A stretch of DNA of 48,272 bases from Oscillospiraceae bacterium (GCA_017415165.1 JAFQIY010000045.1:1-48272), one strand, 5' to 3'; shown: positions 8,091-16,240, counted from the stretch's first letter. A program made the numbers and translations. The notes: generated by a model from the letters alone, not told the origin.

Positions 8091-8473
8091 TATGCAAAAA
8101 AATAAAGCCCTGCCCCTGAACGGGACAAGGCATAACCTTGCTTATAAACCACCCACAAAGGACAATCATCCTCTATGCCTTAACGCAGCAAATACGTTTC
8201 CGCCTACTTGCAAATGTTTCAGCAGAACCACTCGTGAGCGAAATTCGTCATACGGAGGTACAAAGGGACTTCCAGCTTACGCCCCTCTCTCTGTGTATAC
8301 CGTTTTCCATACGCTTACTAATTCTGTACCAATTCGGCACAGCCAAGAGAATTTTCCGAATAAATTTTCTTCAGCCGAACAGCCAAAAGAAATTTTCCAA
8401 CGGAAAATTTCTTGGAACCAACCGCTTGCGGTTGGTTTTCCCAGGTCATCGTGTTTCGGGATTATTATTTACA
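8091..8473 (-). promoter_or_regulatory. T-box leader, phenylalanine-specific, of pheS
   Basis: The leader RNA reads uncharged tRNA-Phe and controls termination before pheS. Seen on the minus strand: the AGAGAG motif of stem I (8285-8290) beside a GGGG...TCCC arm; a specifier-loop candidate GAATTTCGC (8238-8246) containing TTC; the AAGTAGG segment (8203-8209) followed by a small CG-rich helix; GGGTGG (8149-8154) with TGGT complementary to an ACCA end; and a CAAGG/CCTTG helix closed by TCCC. This overlaps a terminator (8096-8131). The TGGT fits the A73 discriminator of tRNA-Phe. The bulge after TGG is not the canonical ACC. About 130 nt of extra hairpins lie before stem I. Together with the two promoters at 8480-8548, this fills the gap between pheS and the gene at 8588. 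Confidence 0.85.
8096..8131 (-). terminator. Terminator half of the T-box switch
   Basis: Minus strand GCCTTGTCCC, loop GTTCA, GGGGCAGGGC pairs over 10 bp (two G-T pairs), followed by TTTATTTTTTT. Its 5' arm is shared with the CCTTG-TCCC part of the antiterminator, so the two forms exclude each other. Confidence 0.9.
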
Positions 8474-8479
8474 TCTACT

Positions 8480-8508
8480 ATTATATACAATCCCGTCATA
8501 AATTGCAA
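8480..8508 (-). promoter_or_regulatory. Sigma-A promoter of the T-box/pheS operon
   Basis: Minus strand TTGCAA (8503-8508), 17-nt spacer, TATAAT (8480-8485). Divergent from the promoter at 8520. Confidence 0.75.
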
Positions 8509-8519
8509 GTAAATTTTTC

Positions 8520-8548
8520 TTGAAAGTTGAAAAAAAGTATGCTATAAT
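8520..8548 (+). promoter_or_regulatory. Sigma-A promoter of the 8588 operon
   Basis: TTGAAA (8520-8525), 17-nt spacer, TATAAT (8543-8548), 39 bp before the first start codon. Confidence 0.8.
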
Positions 8549-8587
8549 ATATTTTATACAAAAACTAATTGAAATCAGGAGGCAAAA

Positions 8588-9118
8588 ATGGACATTTTTG
8601 TTGAACAAATTGTAAAGAAAGCCCCTAACGGCAAAGATACGGCAAAGAAAGTGCTTATAGTGCTATGCACCTGCCTGCTTGCTGCGGTGCTTGCGTTTGT
8701 GATGATGTTTATGCCTGCATTTTCAGGTGTAGCGCTTCTTCTGCTGTTCGGTGTGATGTACGGCAGCTACTATCTGATTACAGGAATTGACGTTGAATAT
8801 GAATATATCGTAACCAACGGCGAAATGGATATTGATAAGATTATTGCCAAAAGAAAACGCTCACGTCTTATCACAGGAAAGGTTTCTTCCTTTGAAGCAT
8901 TCGGCAAGTACGCAGACGCTCCCGATATTGACAGCAGCGTAACAATAGTAAGCGCTGTGGGAACAAGTCTCAGCGGCGTTGAGACAGAAGAATGGTACGC
9001 TGATTTCACTCACCCTTCTGCAGGCAAGGTACGCCTTATATTTTCCGCAGAGGACAAGGTCATAGAAGCAATCAGACCATTCCTCCCAAGACAGCTGAAG
9101 GTTAATCTTAACAAATAA
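8588..9118 (+). CDS. Small membrane protein, DUF6106-like
   Basis: 176 aa with a charged N-terminus (MDIFVEQIVKK), two adjacent transmembrane helices (about 22-42 and 45-66) and a cytosolic C-terminal domain of about 110 residues. The opening and overall layout resemble an uncharacterised family common in Ruminococcaceae (DUF6106, recalled rather than searched). Function unknown. The start follows AGGAGGCAAAA. It is the first gene of an operon with the AcpS-like protein and nnr. Confidence 0.75.
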   Translation: MDIFVEQIVKKAPNGKDTAKKVLIVLCTCLLAAVLAFVMMFMPAFSGVALLLLFGVMYGSYYLITGIDVEYEYIVTNGEMDIDKIIAKRKRSRLITGKVSSFEAFGKYADAPDIDSSVTIVSAVGTSLSGVETEEWYADFTHPSAGKVRLIFSAEDKVIEAIRPFLPRQLKVNLNK

Positions 9119-9167
9119 TCAAGTATAAGTCTCAACACTACAATTACCCACCGAAAGGATGTTTTTT

Positions 9168-9527
9168 ATGACTATTGGATCATATCTTGTAGAATTTGAC
9201 CGCTTTAAGAAGCTGGCTGCCAAGCCAAGATTTATGTCCAAGTATTATTCTCCTCAGGAAATGAAGTATCTTATGGAAAGACATTTCCCTAAGTTCATTA
9301 TGGCTGAGATGTTTGCCACAAAATTTGCTTTTCTCAAAGCAATGGGCATAAGCTCTACAGGCATCCGTCTCAATGAAATTTCCGTGCTTACCGATTACAG
9401 CGGCGCTTATTACATCAGCCTTTCGGGCAGAGCAAAAAAAGCTTTTGCAATCAAAAAATGCAGAATTGCAATCAGCTGCTCACACACTAAGAATCTTGCT
9501 ACAGGAATTGTTGCATTCTACGAATAA
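9168..9527 (+). CDS. AcpS-like (holo-ACP synthase fold) protein with lost metal-binding residues
   Basis: 119 aa, matching AcpS in length and pattern. The N-terminal GSYLVEFDRF aligns with the family GxDIVExxRI, MFATKFAFLKAMG with RFAAKEAFSKAxG, and CSHTKNLATGIVAF with the terminal SHxxxxAxAxV. In active AcpS the first motif holds an Asp and the second a Glu that bind Mg and coenzyme A. Here they read Tyr (GSY) and Phe (ATKF). It is therefore probably not a working phosphopantetheinyl transferase, or it works very differently. Start: ATG at 9168 after GAAAGGATG. It precedes nnr, a pairing known for acpS in Firmicutes, which supports the ancestry. Confidence 0.75.
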   Translation: MTIGSYLVEFDRFKKLAAKPRFMSKYYSPQEMKYLMERHFPKFIMAEMFATKFAFLKAMGISSTGIRLNEISVLTDYSGAYYISLSGRAKKAFAIKKCRIAISCSHTKNLATGIVAFYE

Positions 9528-9543
9528 AATCGGAGGAACATAA

Positions 9544-11061
9544 ATGATTTATCCTACACCAAAGCAAATGAAAACCATCGAAGAAAATTCCGAAAAGAAT
9601 GGTGTATCCTGCCGTGAACTGATGGAAAATGCAGGTTCAGCCCTTACGATGCTGATTTATAAAATAGGGCAGGAAACTGATATTTCCTCAGGCATTGTGT
9701 TTGTCTGCGGAAGTGGCAACAACGGCGGTGACGGCTTTGTTTCTGCACGTCTGCTTGCGGAAAATGATATGGATGTTACGGTTGTTCTTGCCTGCGGCGA
9801 CCCTGCTACAGAGCTGGCGGCGTATGAATACTGCGAGCTCAGCGGTGTTCACGGTGTTGAGGTGCTGAACCTTAACGACAACATTGATAAGGTGTTTTCG
9901 AAATTTGCGTCGGCTGCGATAATTGTTGACTGCGTTTTCGGTACGGGTTTCCACGGCTTTCTTCCTCCGCAGATTAAGGCTTGCTTTTCCTTTGCGCAGA
10001 GAAGTCCTGCAATCAAGATTGCGGCGGATGTGCCATCGGGTGCGGACTGCCTGAAGGGTACAATTGAGGAGGGTACGCTCAAATGCGATTACACTGTAAC
10101 CTTCGGCTATAAGAAAATAGGTATGCTTTTTCAGCCGCTTGAAGAATACTGCGGCGAAATCATTGTTGAGGAAATCGGATTTCCTGCAAAGGCTACTGCA
10201 GGTGTTGAGCTTCTGCCTACACTTTTTGAGGAAAAACACGCTGTTGAACTTTTCCCGAAGCGTGCGAAAAATTCCCATAAGGGCGATTTCGGCAGGGTGC
10301 TGAATGTGGCAGGAAGCGCAGGAATGAGCGGTGCGGCGGCGCTTTCCACAAAGGCGGCGCTTCGTTCAGGTGCAGGACTTGTTACTCTTGCTTCAAGCGA
10401 AACCGTAATAAGCAGAATTGCGGCGGCTATGCCTGAGGCTATGTACCTTGTTACGGACAAGGCTGACGCTGATACCATTATCAAAGAATGTGAAAACAAG
10501 AACGCTGTTGCTGTGGGATGCGGTCTTTCCGTGACACAGGACACGAAGAAAATTGTTGAAAAAATCATAAAGAAATCACCTTGCACCGTAATTCTTGACG
10601 CAGATGGAATAAACTGCATTGCGGACAACATAGATATAATCAGGGACAAAAAAGCAGAACTGATTATCACTCCGCACGCAGGTGAGCTTGCAAGACTTTG
10701 CGGCACGACTCCCGAAGAAGCTTACGCTGACAGGCTTACTCTTGCTGTCAACCTTTCAAGAGAGTACGGCGTAACTGTTGTAGCTAAGGGTACTCCTACG
10801 ATTGTAGTGGGCAAGGGCAAGGCTTACGTTATTCCTGCGGGCAACCCTGGATTAAGCCGCGGCGGCAGCGGTGACGTGCTGACGGGGATTATTTCGGCAT
10901 TTGCGGCGCAGGGACTTGACCCTGTTGATGCGGCGGCGGCAGGTGTGTTTGTGCACGGTGCGGCTGCGGACATTGCTGCGGATAAGCTTTCCGAAATGGG
11001 TATGCTTCCATCGGATGTGATTGAAAATCTGCCTTTTGTGTTCAGAAAATGGAACAGATAA
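9544..11061 (+). CDS. nnr: Bifunctional NAD(P)HX epimerase / ADP-dependent dehydratase
   Basis: Repairs hydrated NADH and NADPH: the N-terminal half epimerises the R and S forms and the C-terminal kinase-like half dehydrates S-NAD(P)HX using ADP. Seen: the YjeF N-terminal Rossmann motif CGSGNNGGDGFVSARLL (about 57-73); the C-terminal entry HKGDFGRVLNVAGSAGMSGA (about 244-263); the TPHAGELARL region; and the nucleotide-binding LSRGGSGDVLTGIISA (about 437-452). 505 aa is a normal length for the fused bacterial form. The start ATG follows CGGAGGAACATAA. Last gene of the operon, with a terminator at 11088. Confidence 0.95.
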   Translation: MIYPTPKQMKTIEENSEKNGVSCRELMENAGSALTMLIYKIGQETDISSGIVFVCGSGNNGGDGFVSARLLAENDMDVTVVLACGDPATELAAYEYCELSGVHGVEVLNLNDNIDKVFSKFASAAIIVDCVFGTGFHGFLPPQIKACFSFAQRSPAIKIAADVPSGADCLKGTIEEGTLKCDYTVTFGYKKIGMLFQPLEEYCGEIIVEEIGFPAKATAGVELLPTLFEEKHAVELFPKRAKNSHKGDFGRVLNVAGSAGMSGAAALSTKAALRSGAGLVTLASSETVISRIAAAMPEAMYLVTDKADADTIIKECENKNAVAVGCGLSVTQDTKKIVEKIIKKSPCTVILDADGINCIADNIDIIRDKKAELIITPHAGELARLCGTTPEEAYADRLTLAVNLSREYGVTVVAKGTPTIVVGKGKAYVIPAGNPGLSRGGSGDVLTGIISAFAAQGLDPVDAAAAGVFVHGAAADIAADKLSEMGMLPSDVIENLPFVFRKWNR

Positions 11062-11087
11062 GGCGGAATAATACATAGTTGACGATT

Positions 11088-11118
11088 GCCCTCTGTTCTT
11101 TGAATGGAGGGCTTTTTT
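11088..11118 (+). terminator. Terminator of nnr that carries the next gene's ribosome binding site
   Basis: GCCCTCTGTTC and GAATGGAGGGC (two G-T pairs, loop TTT) are followed by TTTTTT, and the next base starts the ATG of the lipoprotein gene. The GGAGGG serving that ATG is inside the 3' arm of the stem. Confidence 0.8.
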
Positions 11119-11703
11119 ATGGGCAAAATCAGAAAAACCGTTTCAATTATTCTACTGATTGTAATTATTATGTTTGTTTGTACGTCTTGTAATGGGAAAA
11201 ACGTGGGGTTTTTGAGCAAAACGCCTGATATGAATGTTCAGTATGAGGCGGAAATCAAGGTTCAGTCAGGTGAATTGGAATTCTGCGGCAAAGTCAGACG
11301 CTACGGTGCGGAATTCTGGGAGATGAGTGTTGACTCGCCCGAAACTCTGGCGGGACTGGAGCTTACAATGAACAGCGAGGGTGTAAAGGCAACCCTTGAC
11401 GACCTTGTGCTGGATATTCCTATGGAGGATGTGCGGAATACGGCAGTTTTTGCACTTATTTTCAAGGCACTTGATAATGCGGCGGTAAGTGAATTGTCCT
11501 GCACCGAAACAGAGGATGGTATGTACTACGAGGGTGAATTTGACGGAACAGTCTACAGACTTGGTTTTGACAGCGAAAGTCTGAAACCCGTGCTGCTTGA
11601 AATCCCTGAGGCAGCGCTGACGGCAGAAATAAAAGGCTTTGAAATTCTCAGCGGAGAGGACAATTTGGCAAACACTTCCGAAACGACCGCTGCAACAAAT
11701 TGA
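11119..11703 (+). CDS. Small secreted lipoprotein
   Basis: 194 aa with a signal peptide whose hydrophobic core ends at the lipobox VCTSC (Cys about 23), so it should be lipid-anchored. The body is beta-rich (MNVQYEAEIKVQSGELEFCGKV...) with an all-strand pattern like LolA/DUF-type carriers; no firm family. The ATG at 11119 uses GGAGGG inside the preceding terminator; an in-frame ATG at 11104 overlaps that site and is less likely. Expression may depend on readthrough of the nnr terminator, because no clear promoter lies between. Confidence 0.7.
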   Translation: MGKIRKTVSIILLIVIIMFVCTSCNGKNVGFLSKTPDMNVQYEAEIKVQSGELEFCGKVRRYGAEFWEMSVDSPETLAGLELTMNSEGVKATLDDLVLDIPMEDVRNTAVFALIFKALDNAAVSELSCTETEDGMYYEGEFDGTVYRLGFDSESLKPVLLEIPEAALTAEIKGFEILSGEDNLANTSETTAATN

Positions 11704-11782
11704 CATTTTGTGCAAATACTTCACAATCAGTTACAGCATCATTACAAATTGTTACACAACCGTTAAATGTTATAAAAACCAC

Positions 11783-11810
11783 TTGCCTTTTTTGTTTAGT
11801 ATGCTATAAT
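11783..11810 (+). promoter_or_regulatory. Sigma-A promoter of the DUF4358 lipoprotein gene
   Basis: TTGCCT (11783-11788), 16-nt spacer, TATAAT (11805-11810), 59 bp before the start codon. Confidence 0.65.
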
Positions 11811-11869
11811 TAGTTTGACCTTGGGGAATTACTCTGAGGTGCAGCACAAAATGAAAGGAATTTAAAAAT

Positions 11870-12502
11870 ATGAAAAAGATTATCGCTATGATTTCCGCAA
11901 TCGCAGTCTGTACAGCTATGTTTACAGCTTGCAGCAGCGGTGAAGCTGAAACAACTGAAACAACCGCTGATACAACAATTTCTGAAACAGCTGCTGAGGA
12001 AACAGAAGCTGAAACAGAAGAATCTGTTGAGGAAGCACCTGCTGAAACTGAGGAATCCGCTGAAGAATCCACAGAGGAAGATGTTCCTTCCGAGGACGGC
12101 GGAGAGGCTGCAGCAAACGCACTCCAGCCGCTTGTTGACGCTGCACTTGCAGTAGGTGAATGGCCTGCAATGATGGAAGTTACAGACACAATGATGCTTA
12201 CTGACTACTTCGTGCTTGACCCTGAAAATGCAAACTACCTCAATATGATTGTTATGCAGTGCCCTATGAGCGCTACAATGAGCGAAATCATCATCATCGA
12301 AGCTGAGGACGTTGAGGCTGCAAAGGCTGACCTTAATGCACGCCGCGACAAGGCTATTTCTCAGGACGCTTGGTATCCTAATGATGTTGAGCTTGCAGAA
12401 GCTTCCATTGTAGGTGCAGAAGGCAACTACGCTTACTTCGTTCTTGCAGGCTCCGCTGCTGAGGCTGAAACTGCAATCGTTGAAGCAATCAAGGCTCTTT
12501 AA
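11870..12502 (+). CDS. DUF4358-type lipoprotein with Glu/Thr-rich linker
   Basis: 210 aa. The signal peptide ends in the lipobox MFTACSS (Cys about 21). A Glu/Thr/Ala linker at about 25-80 is very like that of the lipoprotein at 1909-2703. The C-terminal domain of about 125 residues has the DUF4358 pattern: a region like DYFVLDPENANYLNMIV, then ATMSEIIIIEAED, then an ALNAR-type helix (here DLNARRDKAIS). DUF4358 proteins are common in Clostridia and have no known role. Monocistronic, with the promoter at 11783 and terminator at 12520. Confidence 0.8.
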   Translation: MKKIIAMISAIAVCTAMFTACSSGEAETTETTADTTISETAAEETEAETEESVEEAPAETEESAEESTEEDVPSEDGGEAAANALQPLVDAALAVGEWPAMMEVTDTMMLTDYFVLDPENANYLNMIVMQCPMSATMSEIIIIEAEDVEAAKADLNARRDKAISQDAWYPNDVELAEASIVGAEGNYAYFVLAGSAAEAETAIVEAIKAL

Positions 12503-12519
12503 TCCATACTTAAACAAAA

Positions 12520-12545
12520 GCGTATCCGATTTAATTCGGGTACGC
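12520..12545 (+). terminator. Proximal terminator hairpin (copy 1 of 2)
   Basis: GCGTATCCGA, loop TTTAA, TTCGGGTACGC. The stem is followed by TTCAG instead of a T-run. A 25-nt identical copy with six T lies at 12732, on the other side of repeat R2. Confidence 0.8.
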
Positions 12546-12550
12546 TTCAG

Positions 12551-12727
12551 TTTGTCGAAAAAGACTTTTCGACAAAGAATAGTGAATATTGAATAATGAA
12601 GAATGAATAATTAAGGAATTGCCTTCGGCAATAATATTAAAAATGTCCGCATAGCGGACACCTTAACTATTCACTATTCATTATTCTTTATTCATTTTTC
12701 ATTAGCCTGTCGACTTTATCAACAAGC
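12551..12727 (+). repeat. Family A palindromic repeat, copy R2
   Basis: Full-length copy. The left hairpin is TTTGTCGAAAA/TTTTCGACAAA (12551-12576). Long AT-rich arms surround the two apical hairpins (TTGCC/GGCAA-type and TGTCCGC/GCGGACA). The right hairpin AGCCTGTCGA/AACAAGCT is damaged here. It is flanked on both sides by the same terminator hairpin. Confidence 0.9.
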
Positions 12728-12731
12728 TAAT

Positions 12732-12762
12732 GCGTATCCGATTTAATTCGGGTACGTTTTTT
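12732..12762 (+). terminator. Distal terminator hairpin with T-run (copy 2 of 2)
   Basis: The first 25 nt are identical to 12520-12544, followed by TTTTTT. This copy looks functional. The 160 bp from here to the pckG promoter at 12926 show nothing I recognise. Confidence 0.8.
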
Positions 12763-12925
12763 GCAAGTCGGTGAAAACAAAAATTCATTTTCGTTCCAAG
12801 CGGCTTTTATCCATTTTAAGGAACAAATTGTTAAAAAATTGTCATTCGGTTTCTTTTGCGTGCATATTGCTGAAAAAATTTCGGAAAACTTGTTGTGTTG
12901 AGATAATGAAAATTTTAAATCTCCC

Positions 12926-12954
12926 TTGACTTATTGACGTGAATAAAGTATAAT
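12926..12954 (+). promoter_or_regulatory. Sigma-A promoter of pckG
   Basis: TTGACT (12926-12931), 17-nt spacer, TATAAT (12949-12954), about 97 bp before the start codon. Confidence 0.8.
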
Positions 12955-13051
12955 AGTATATGTGGAAAATTTGAATGTTTTTGCAGAAAAATATTTGCAA
13001 ATGCAGACACATTCGGGTTTTAATTCAAATTCAATTAAGGAGTTGTAAATT

Positions 13052-14887
13052 ATGTCACTTACACAGAACCCTAACATCCTCAAGTGGATTGATGAAATGG
13101 TTGCCCTCTGCAAGCCTGACAGTGTTGTCTGGATTGATGGCTCCAAGGAACAGCTCGACGCTCTTACAGAAGAGGTTTGCGCTCTTCCTGATGATAGCAA
13201 GGATAAGATGTTTAAGCTCAACCAGGATAAGCTCCCTGGCTGTCTTTACCACAGAACTCAGGTAAACGACGTTGCCCGTGTTGAAGACAGAACCTTCATC
13301 TGCTGCAAGAATAAGGAAGATGCAGGTCCTACAAACAACTGGTGCGACCCACAGGAAATGTACGCTAAGCTCACTCCGCTCTATGACGGCGTTATGAAGG
13401 GCAGAACAATGTACATCATCCCTTACTCTATGGGTCCTATCGGTTCCCCAATCGCTAAGGTTGGTGTTGAAATCACAGACTCTATCTACGTTGTTCTCAA
13501 TATGAACATTATGACAAGAATGGGCAAGGAAGTTATGGATGCTTTCGGCAACGAGTCCAACGACTTTGTAAGATGTCTCCACTCCAAGGCTGACGTTGAC
13601 CCAGAAAAGAGATACATTGTTCACTTCCCTGAAGACAATGCAATCTGGTCTGTTAACTCCGCTTACGGCGGCAACGTTCTCCTCGGCAAGAAGTGCTTCG
13701 CTCTGCGTATTGCTTCCTATCAGGGTAAGAACGAAGGCTGGATGGCTGAACATATGCTCATCCTCGGCGTTAAGAAGCCAAACGGCGAAATCAAGTATAT
13801 CACAGCTGCATTCCCATCTGCTTGCGGCAAGACAAACCTTGCTATGCTCATCCCACCTGAGGGATACCGCAAGGACGGCTACGAAGTATTCACAGTTGGT
13901 GACGACATCGCTTGGATGAAGCAGGGTCCTGACGGAAGACTTTACGCTATCAACCCTGAAAACGGCTTCTTCGGCGTTGCTCCCGGTACTAACGCTAAGT
14001 CCAACTACAACGCTCTCGCTTCCACAATGAAGAACACAATCTTCACAAACGTTGCTATCAACAACGATGATAACACAGTTTGGTGGGAAGGTCTCGACAA
14101 GAACCCTCCTGTAAACGCTACAGAGTGGACAGGTCTTAAGGTTAACGGCGTTGAATTCACATCTGAAAAGGGTGCTGACGGCAAGAACAAGAAGCTCGCT
14201 AACCCTAACTCCAGATTTACAGCTCCTGCTGAAAACTGCCCTTGCATCTCCCCTGAGTTCAACAACCCACAGGGCGTTCCTGTTTCCGCTATCATCTTCG
14301 GCGGCAGACGTGCTTCCACAACTCCTCTCGTATATCAGTCCTTCGACTGGACACACGGCACATATATGGGCTCTGCTGTTTCCTCTGAAACAACAGCTGC
14401 TGCAACAGGTGCAGTCGGCGTACTCCGTCACGACCCAATGGCTATGAAGCCATTCATCGGCTACAACGTAGGCGATTACTGGGCACACTGGCTCGAAATG
14501 GGTGAAAAGCTCGGCGACAAGGCTCCTAAGATTTTCAACGTTAACTGGTTCAAGCAGGATGAAGAAGGCAACTTTATGTGGCCTGGTTTCGGCGATAATA
14601 TGAGAGTCCTCGACTGGATTATCAAGAGATGTGACGATGAAATCGACGCTGAAGAAACAGCTATCGGTTACCTTCCTAAGAAGGGCGACATCAACATCGA
14701 AGGTCTTGAAGATGAGGTTACTCCTGAAATTATGGATAAGCTCCTCGCTGTTGATAAGGACCTCTGGACAGCTGAAATCGCTGAAATGAGAAGATACTAC
14801 AAGGACGATATCGCTGCTAAGGGCGGACGTATCCCTGCTGCTCTCGAAGCACAGCTCGACGCTCTCGAAGCAAGACTTGCTAAGTAA
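13052..14887 (+). CDS. pckG: Phosphoenolpyruvate carboxykinase (GTP)
   Basis: Interconverts oxaloacetate and PEP with GTP/GDP. In rumen- and gut-type anaerobes it often runs toward oxaloacetate as the entry to succinate formation (known for the group, inferred here). At 611 aa it matches the GTP-dependent family rather than the ATP family of about 530 aa. Motifs seen: the P-loop AFPSACGKTNLAM with the reactive Cys at about 258, the metal-binding VGDDIAWMK region, and NPENGFFGVAPGTN. The start follows AAGGAGTTGTAAATT. Codon choice is strongly biased, suggesting high expression. Own promoter and terminator. Confidence 0.97.
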   Translation: MSLTQNPNILKWIDEMVALCKPDSVVWIDGSKEQLDALTEEVCALPDDSKDKMFKLNQDKLPGCLYHRTQVNDVARVEDRTFICCKNKEDAGPTNNWCDPQEMYAKLTPLYDGVMKGRTMYIIPYSMGPIGSPIAKVGVEITDSIYVVLNMNIMTRMGKEVMDAFGNESNDFVRCLHSKADVDPEKRYIVHFPEDNAIWSVNSAYGGNVLLGKKCFALRIASYQGKNEGWMAEHMLILGVKKPNGEIKYITAAFPSACGKTNLAMLIPPEGYRKDGYEVFTVGDDIAWMKQGPDGRLYAINPENGFFGVAPGTNAKSNYNALASTMKNTIFTNVAINNDDNTVWWEGLDKNPPVNATEWTGLKVNGVEFTSEKGADGKNKKLANPNSRFTAPAENCPCISPEFNNPQGVPVSAIIFGGRRASTTPLVYQSFDWTHGTYMGSAVSSETTAAATGAVGVLRHDPMAMKPFIGYNVGDYWAHWLEMGEKLGDKAPKIFNVNWFKQDEEGNFMWPGFGDNMRVLDWIIKRCDDEIDAEETAIGYLPKKGDINIEGLEDEVTPEIMDKLLAVDKDLWTAEIAEMRRYYKDDIAAKGGRIPAALEAQLDALEARLAK

Positions 14888-14901
14888 TTCTATAAACATT
14901 C

Positions 14902-14932
14902 AACCGCTTCCGAAAGGGAGCGGTTTGTTTTT
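14902..14932 (+). terminator. Intrinsic terminator of pckG
   Basis: AACCGCTTCC, GAAA tetraloop, GGGAGCGGTT, then TGTTTTT. Confidence 0.9.
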
Positions 14933-14964
14933 ATGGACGAATAATTCATTCCCCGCTCGGAAAG

Positions 14965-14993
14965 TTGACTTTTAGCGGCGAATATGATAAAAT
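14965..14993 (+). promoter_or_regulatory. Sigma-A promoter of the aminotransferase gene
   Basis: TTGACT (14965-14970), 17-nt spacer, TAAAAT (14988-14993). Confidence 0.7.
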
Positions 14994-15035
14994 TATTCAG
15001 TACTGATTAAAAATCCCCGAAAGGACGGTAATAAT

Positions 15036-16235
15036 ATGTCTAACATCGTTTCCGAAAAAATGTATGCCCTCGGCAGCAAGCGCTCCGAAATCCGTGAGCT
15101 TTTCGAGTACGGCAAAAAGCGTATCGCTGAGGTTGGTGCTGAAAATGTCTATGATTTCAGTCTCGGCAACCCAAGCGTGCCCGCTCCTGACTGCGTAAAG
15201 AATGCCCTTGCAAAGCTTGTTTCCGAAACTGACCCTGTAGCACTTCACGGCTACACCTCCGCTCAGGGTGACGCAGGTGTGCGTCAGGCTTGCGCTGATT
15301 ATATCAAGAATACACACGGCTGTGATTGCTCTGCTGACGATTTCTATATGACCTGCGGTGCAGCTGCTTCTCTTACAATTACACTCAATGCCCTTTCCAA
15401 CGAGGGTGACGAGGTTATCGCACTTGCTCCATTCTTCCCTGAGTACACCGTTTTCATCACTCAGGCAGGTATGAAGTGCGTGCAGGTAAAGTGCAGCGAG
15501 GAAGATTTCCAGATTGACTTTGCGGCACTTGAAGCTACAATCAACAAACATACAAAAGCTATCATCATCAACTCTCCTAACAACCCATCAGGCGCAGTAT
15601 TCTCCGAGGATACTATCAAGAAGCTTGCCGAAATGCTTGACAATGCACAGAAGAAGTACGGCAGAAGCATCTTCATCATTGCCGACGAGCCATACCGTGA
15701 GCTTGTTTACGATGCAGACATCAAGGTGCCGTTCATTCCTAACTATTATGACAACACAATCGTCTGCTACTCATTCAGTAAGTCACTTTCTCTCCCGGGC
15801 GAGCGTATCGGTTACATTTTTGTTCCGTCCAAGGCTTGTGACAACAAAGATATCTACTTTGCTGTATGCGGCGCAGGACGTGCACTCGGTTACGTTTGTG
15901 CACCAAGCCTGTTCCAGAAAATTGTTCCCGAATGTATCGGCAAAACAGCTGATATTTCCATCTATAAGAAGAACCGTGACCTGCTTTGCAGCGCACTTTC
16001 AGAGTACGGCTACAAAGTAGTACGTCCCGACGGCGCATTTTATCTTTTTGTAAAAGCACTTGAGGAGGACTCCCGTGCGTTCTGCGAAAAAGCAAAGGCA
16101 CACGACCTGCTTATCGTAGCAAGCGACAGCTTTGGTTTCCCTGGTTACGCAAGAATTTCCTACTGCGTATCAACAGAAATGATTGAGCGCGCACTTCCTG
16201 CATTCAAGGCGCTTGCAGAAGAATACGGCAAATAA
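15036..16235 (+). CDS. Class I/II PLP-dependent aminotransferase
   Basis: 399-aa fold-type I aminotransferase. Seen: the substrate-side DFSLGNPSVPAP, the HGYTSAQGD region, INSPNNPSGAVFS, the PLP-phenol Asp in IIADEPYRELVYD, and the Schiff-base lysine in SFSKSLSLPGERIGY (about 248-262). It belongs to the aspartate/aromatic aminotransferase superfamily; the substrate cannot be fixed from these motifs. Start ATG after GAAAGGACGG. Single gene with its own promoter and terminator. Confidence 0.9.
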   Translation: MSNIVSEKMYALGSKRSEIRELFEYGKKRIAEVGAENVYDFSLGNPSVPAPDCVKNALAKLVSETDPVALHGYTSAQGDAGVRQACADYIKNTHGCDCSADDFYMTCGAAASLTITLNALSNEGDEVIALAPFFPEYTVFITQAGMKCVQVKCSEEDFQIDFAALEATINKHTKAIIINSPNNPSGAVFSEDTIKKLAEMLDNAQKKYGRSIFIIADEPYRELVYDADIKVPFIPNYYDNTIVCYSFSKSLSLPGERIGYIFVPSKACDNKDIYFAVCGAGRALGYVCAPSLFQKIVPECIGKTADISIYKKNRDLLCSALSEYGYKVVRPDGAFYLFVKALEEDSRAFCEKAKAHDLLIVASDSFGFPGYARISYCVSTEMIERALPAFKALAEEYGK

Positions 16236-16240
16236 TTCAC

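Noticed and set aside
13055-14899. A 614-codon open frame on the minus strand
   Set aside because: It is the exact antisense of pckG. The strong codon bias of pckG removes stops from the opposite frame; the product has no recognisable motif and no ribosome site.
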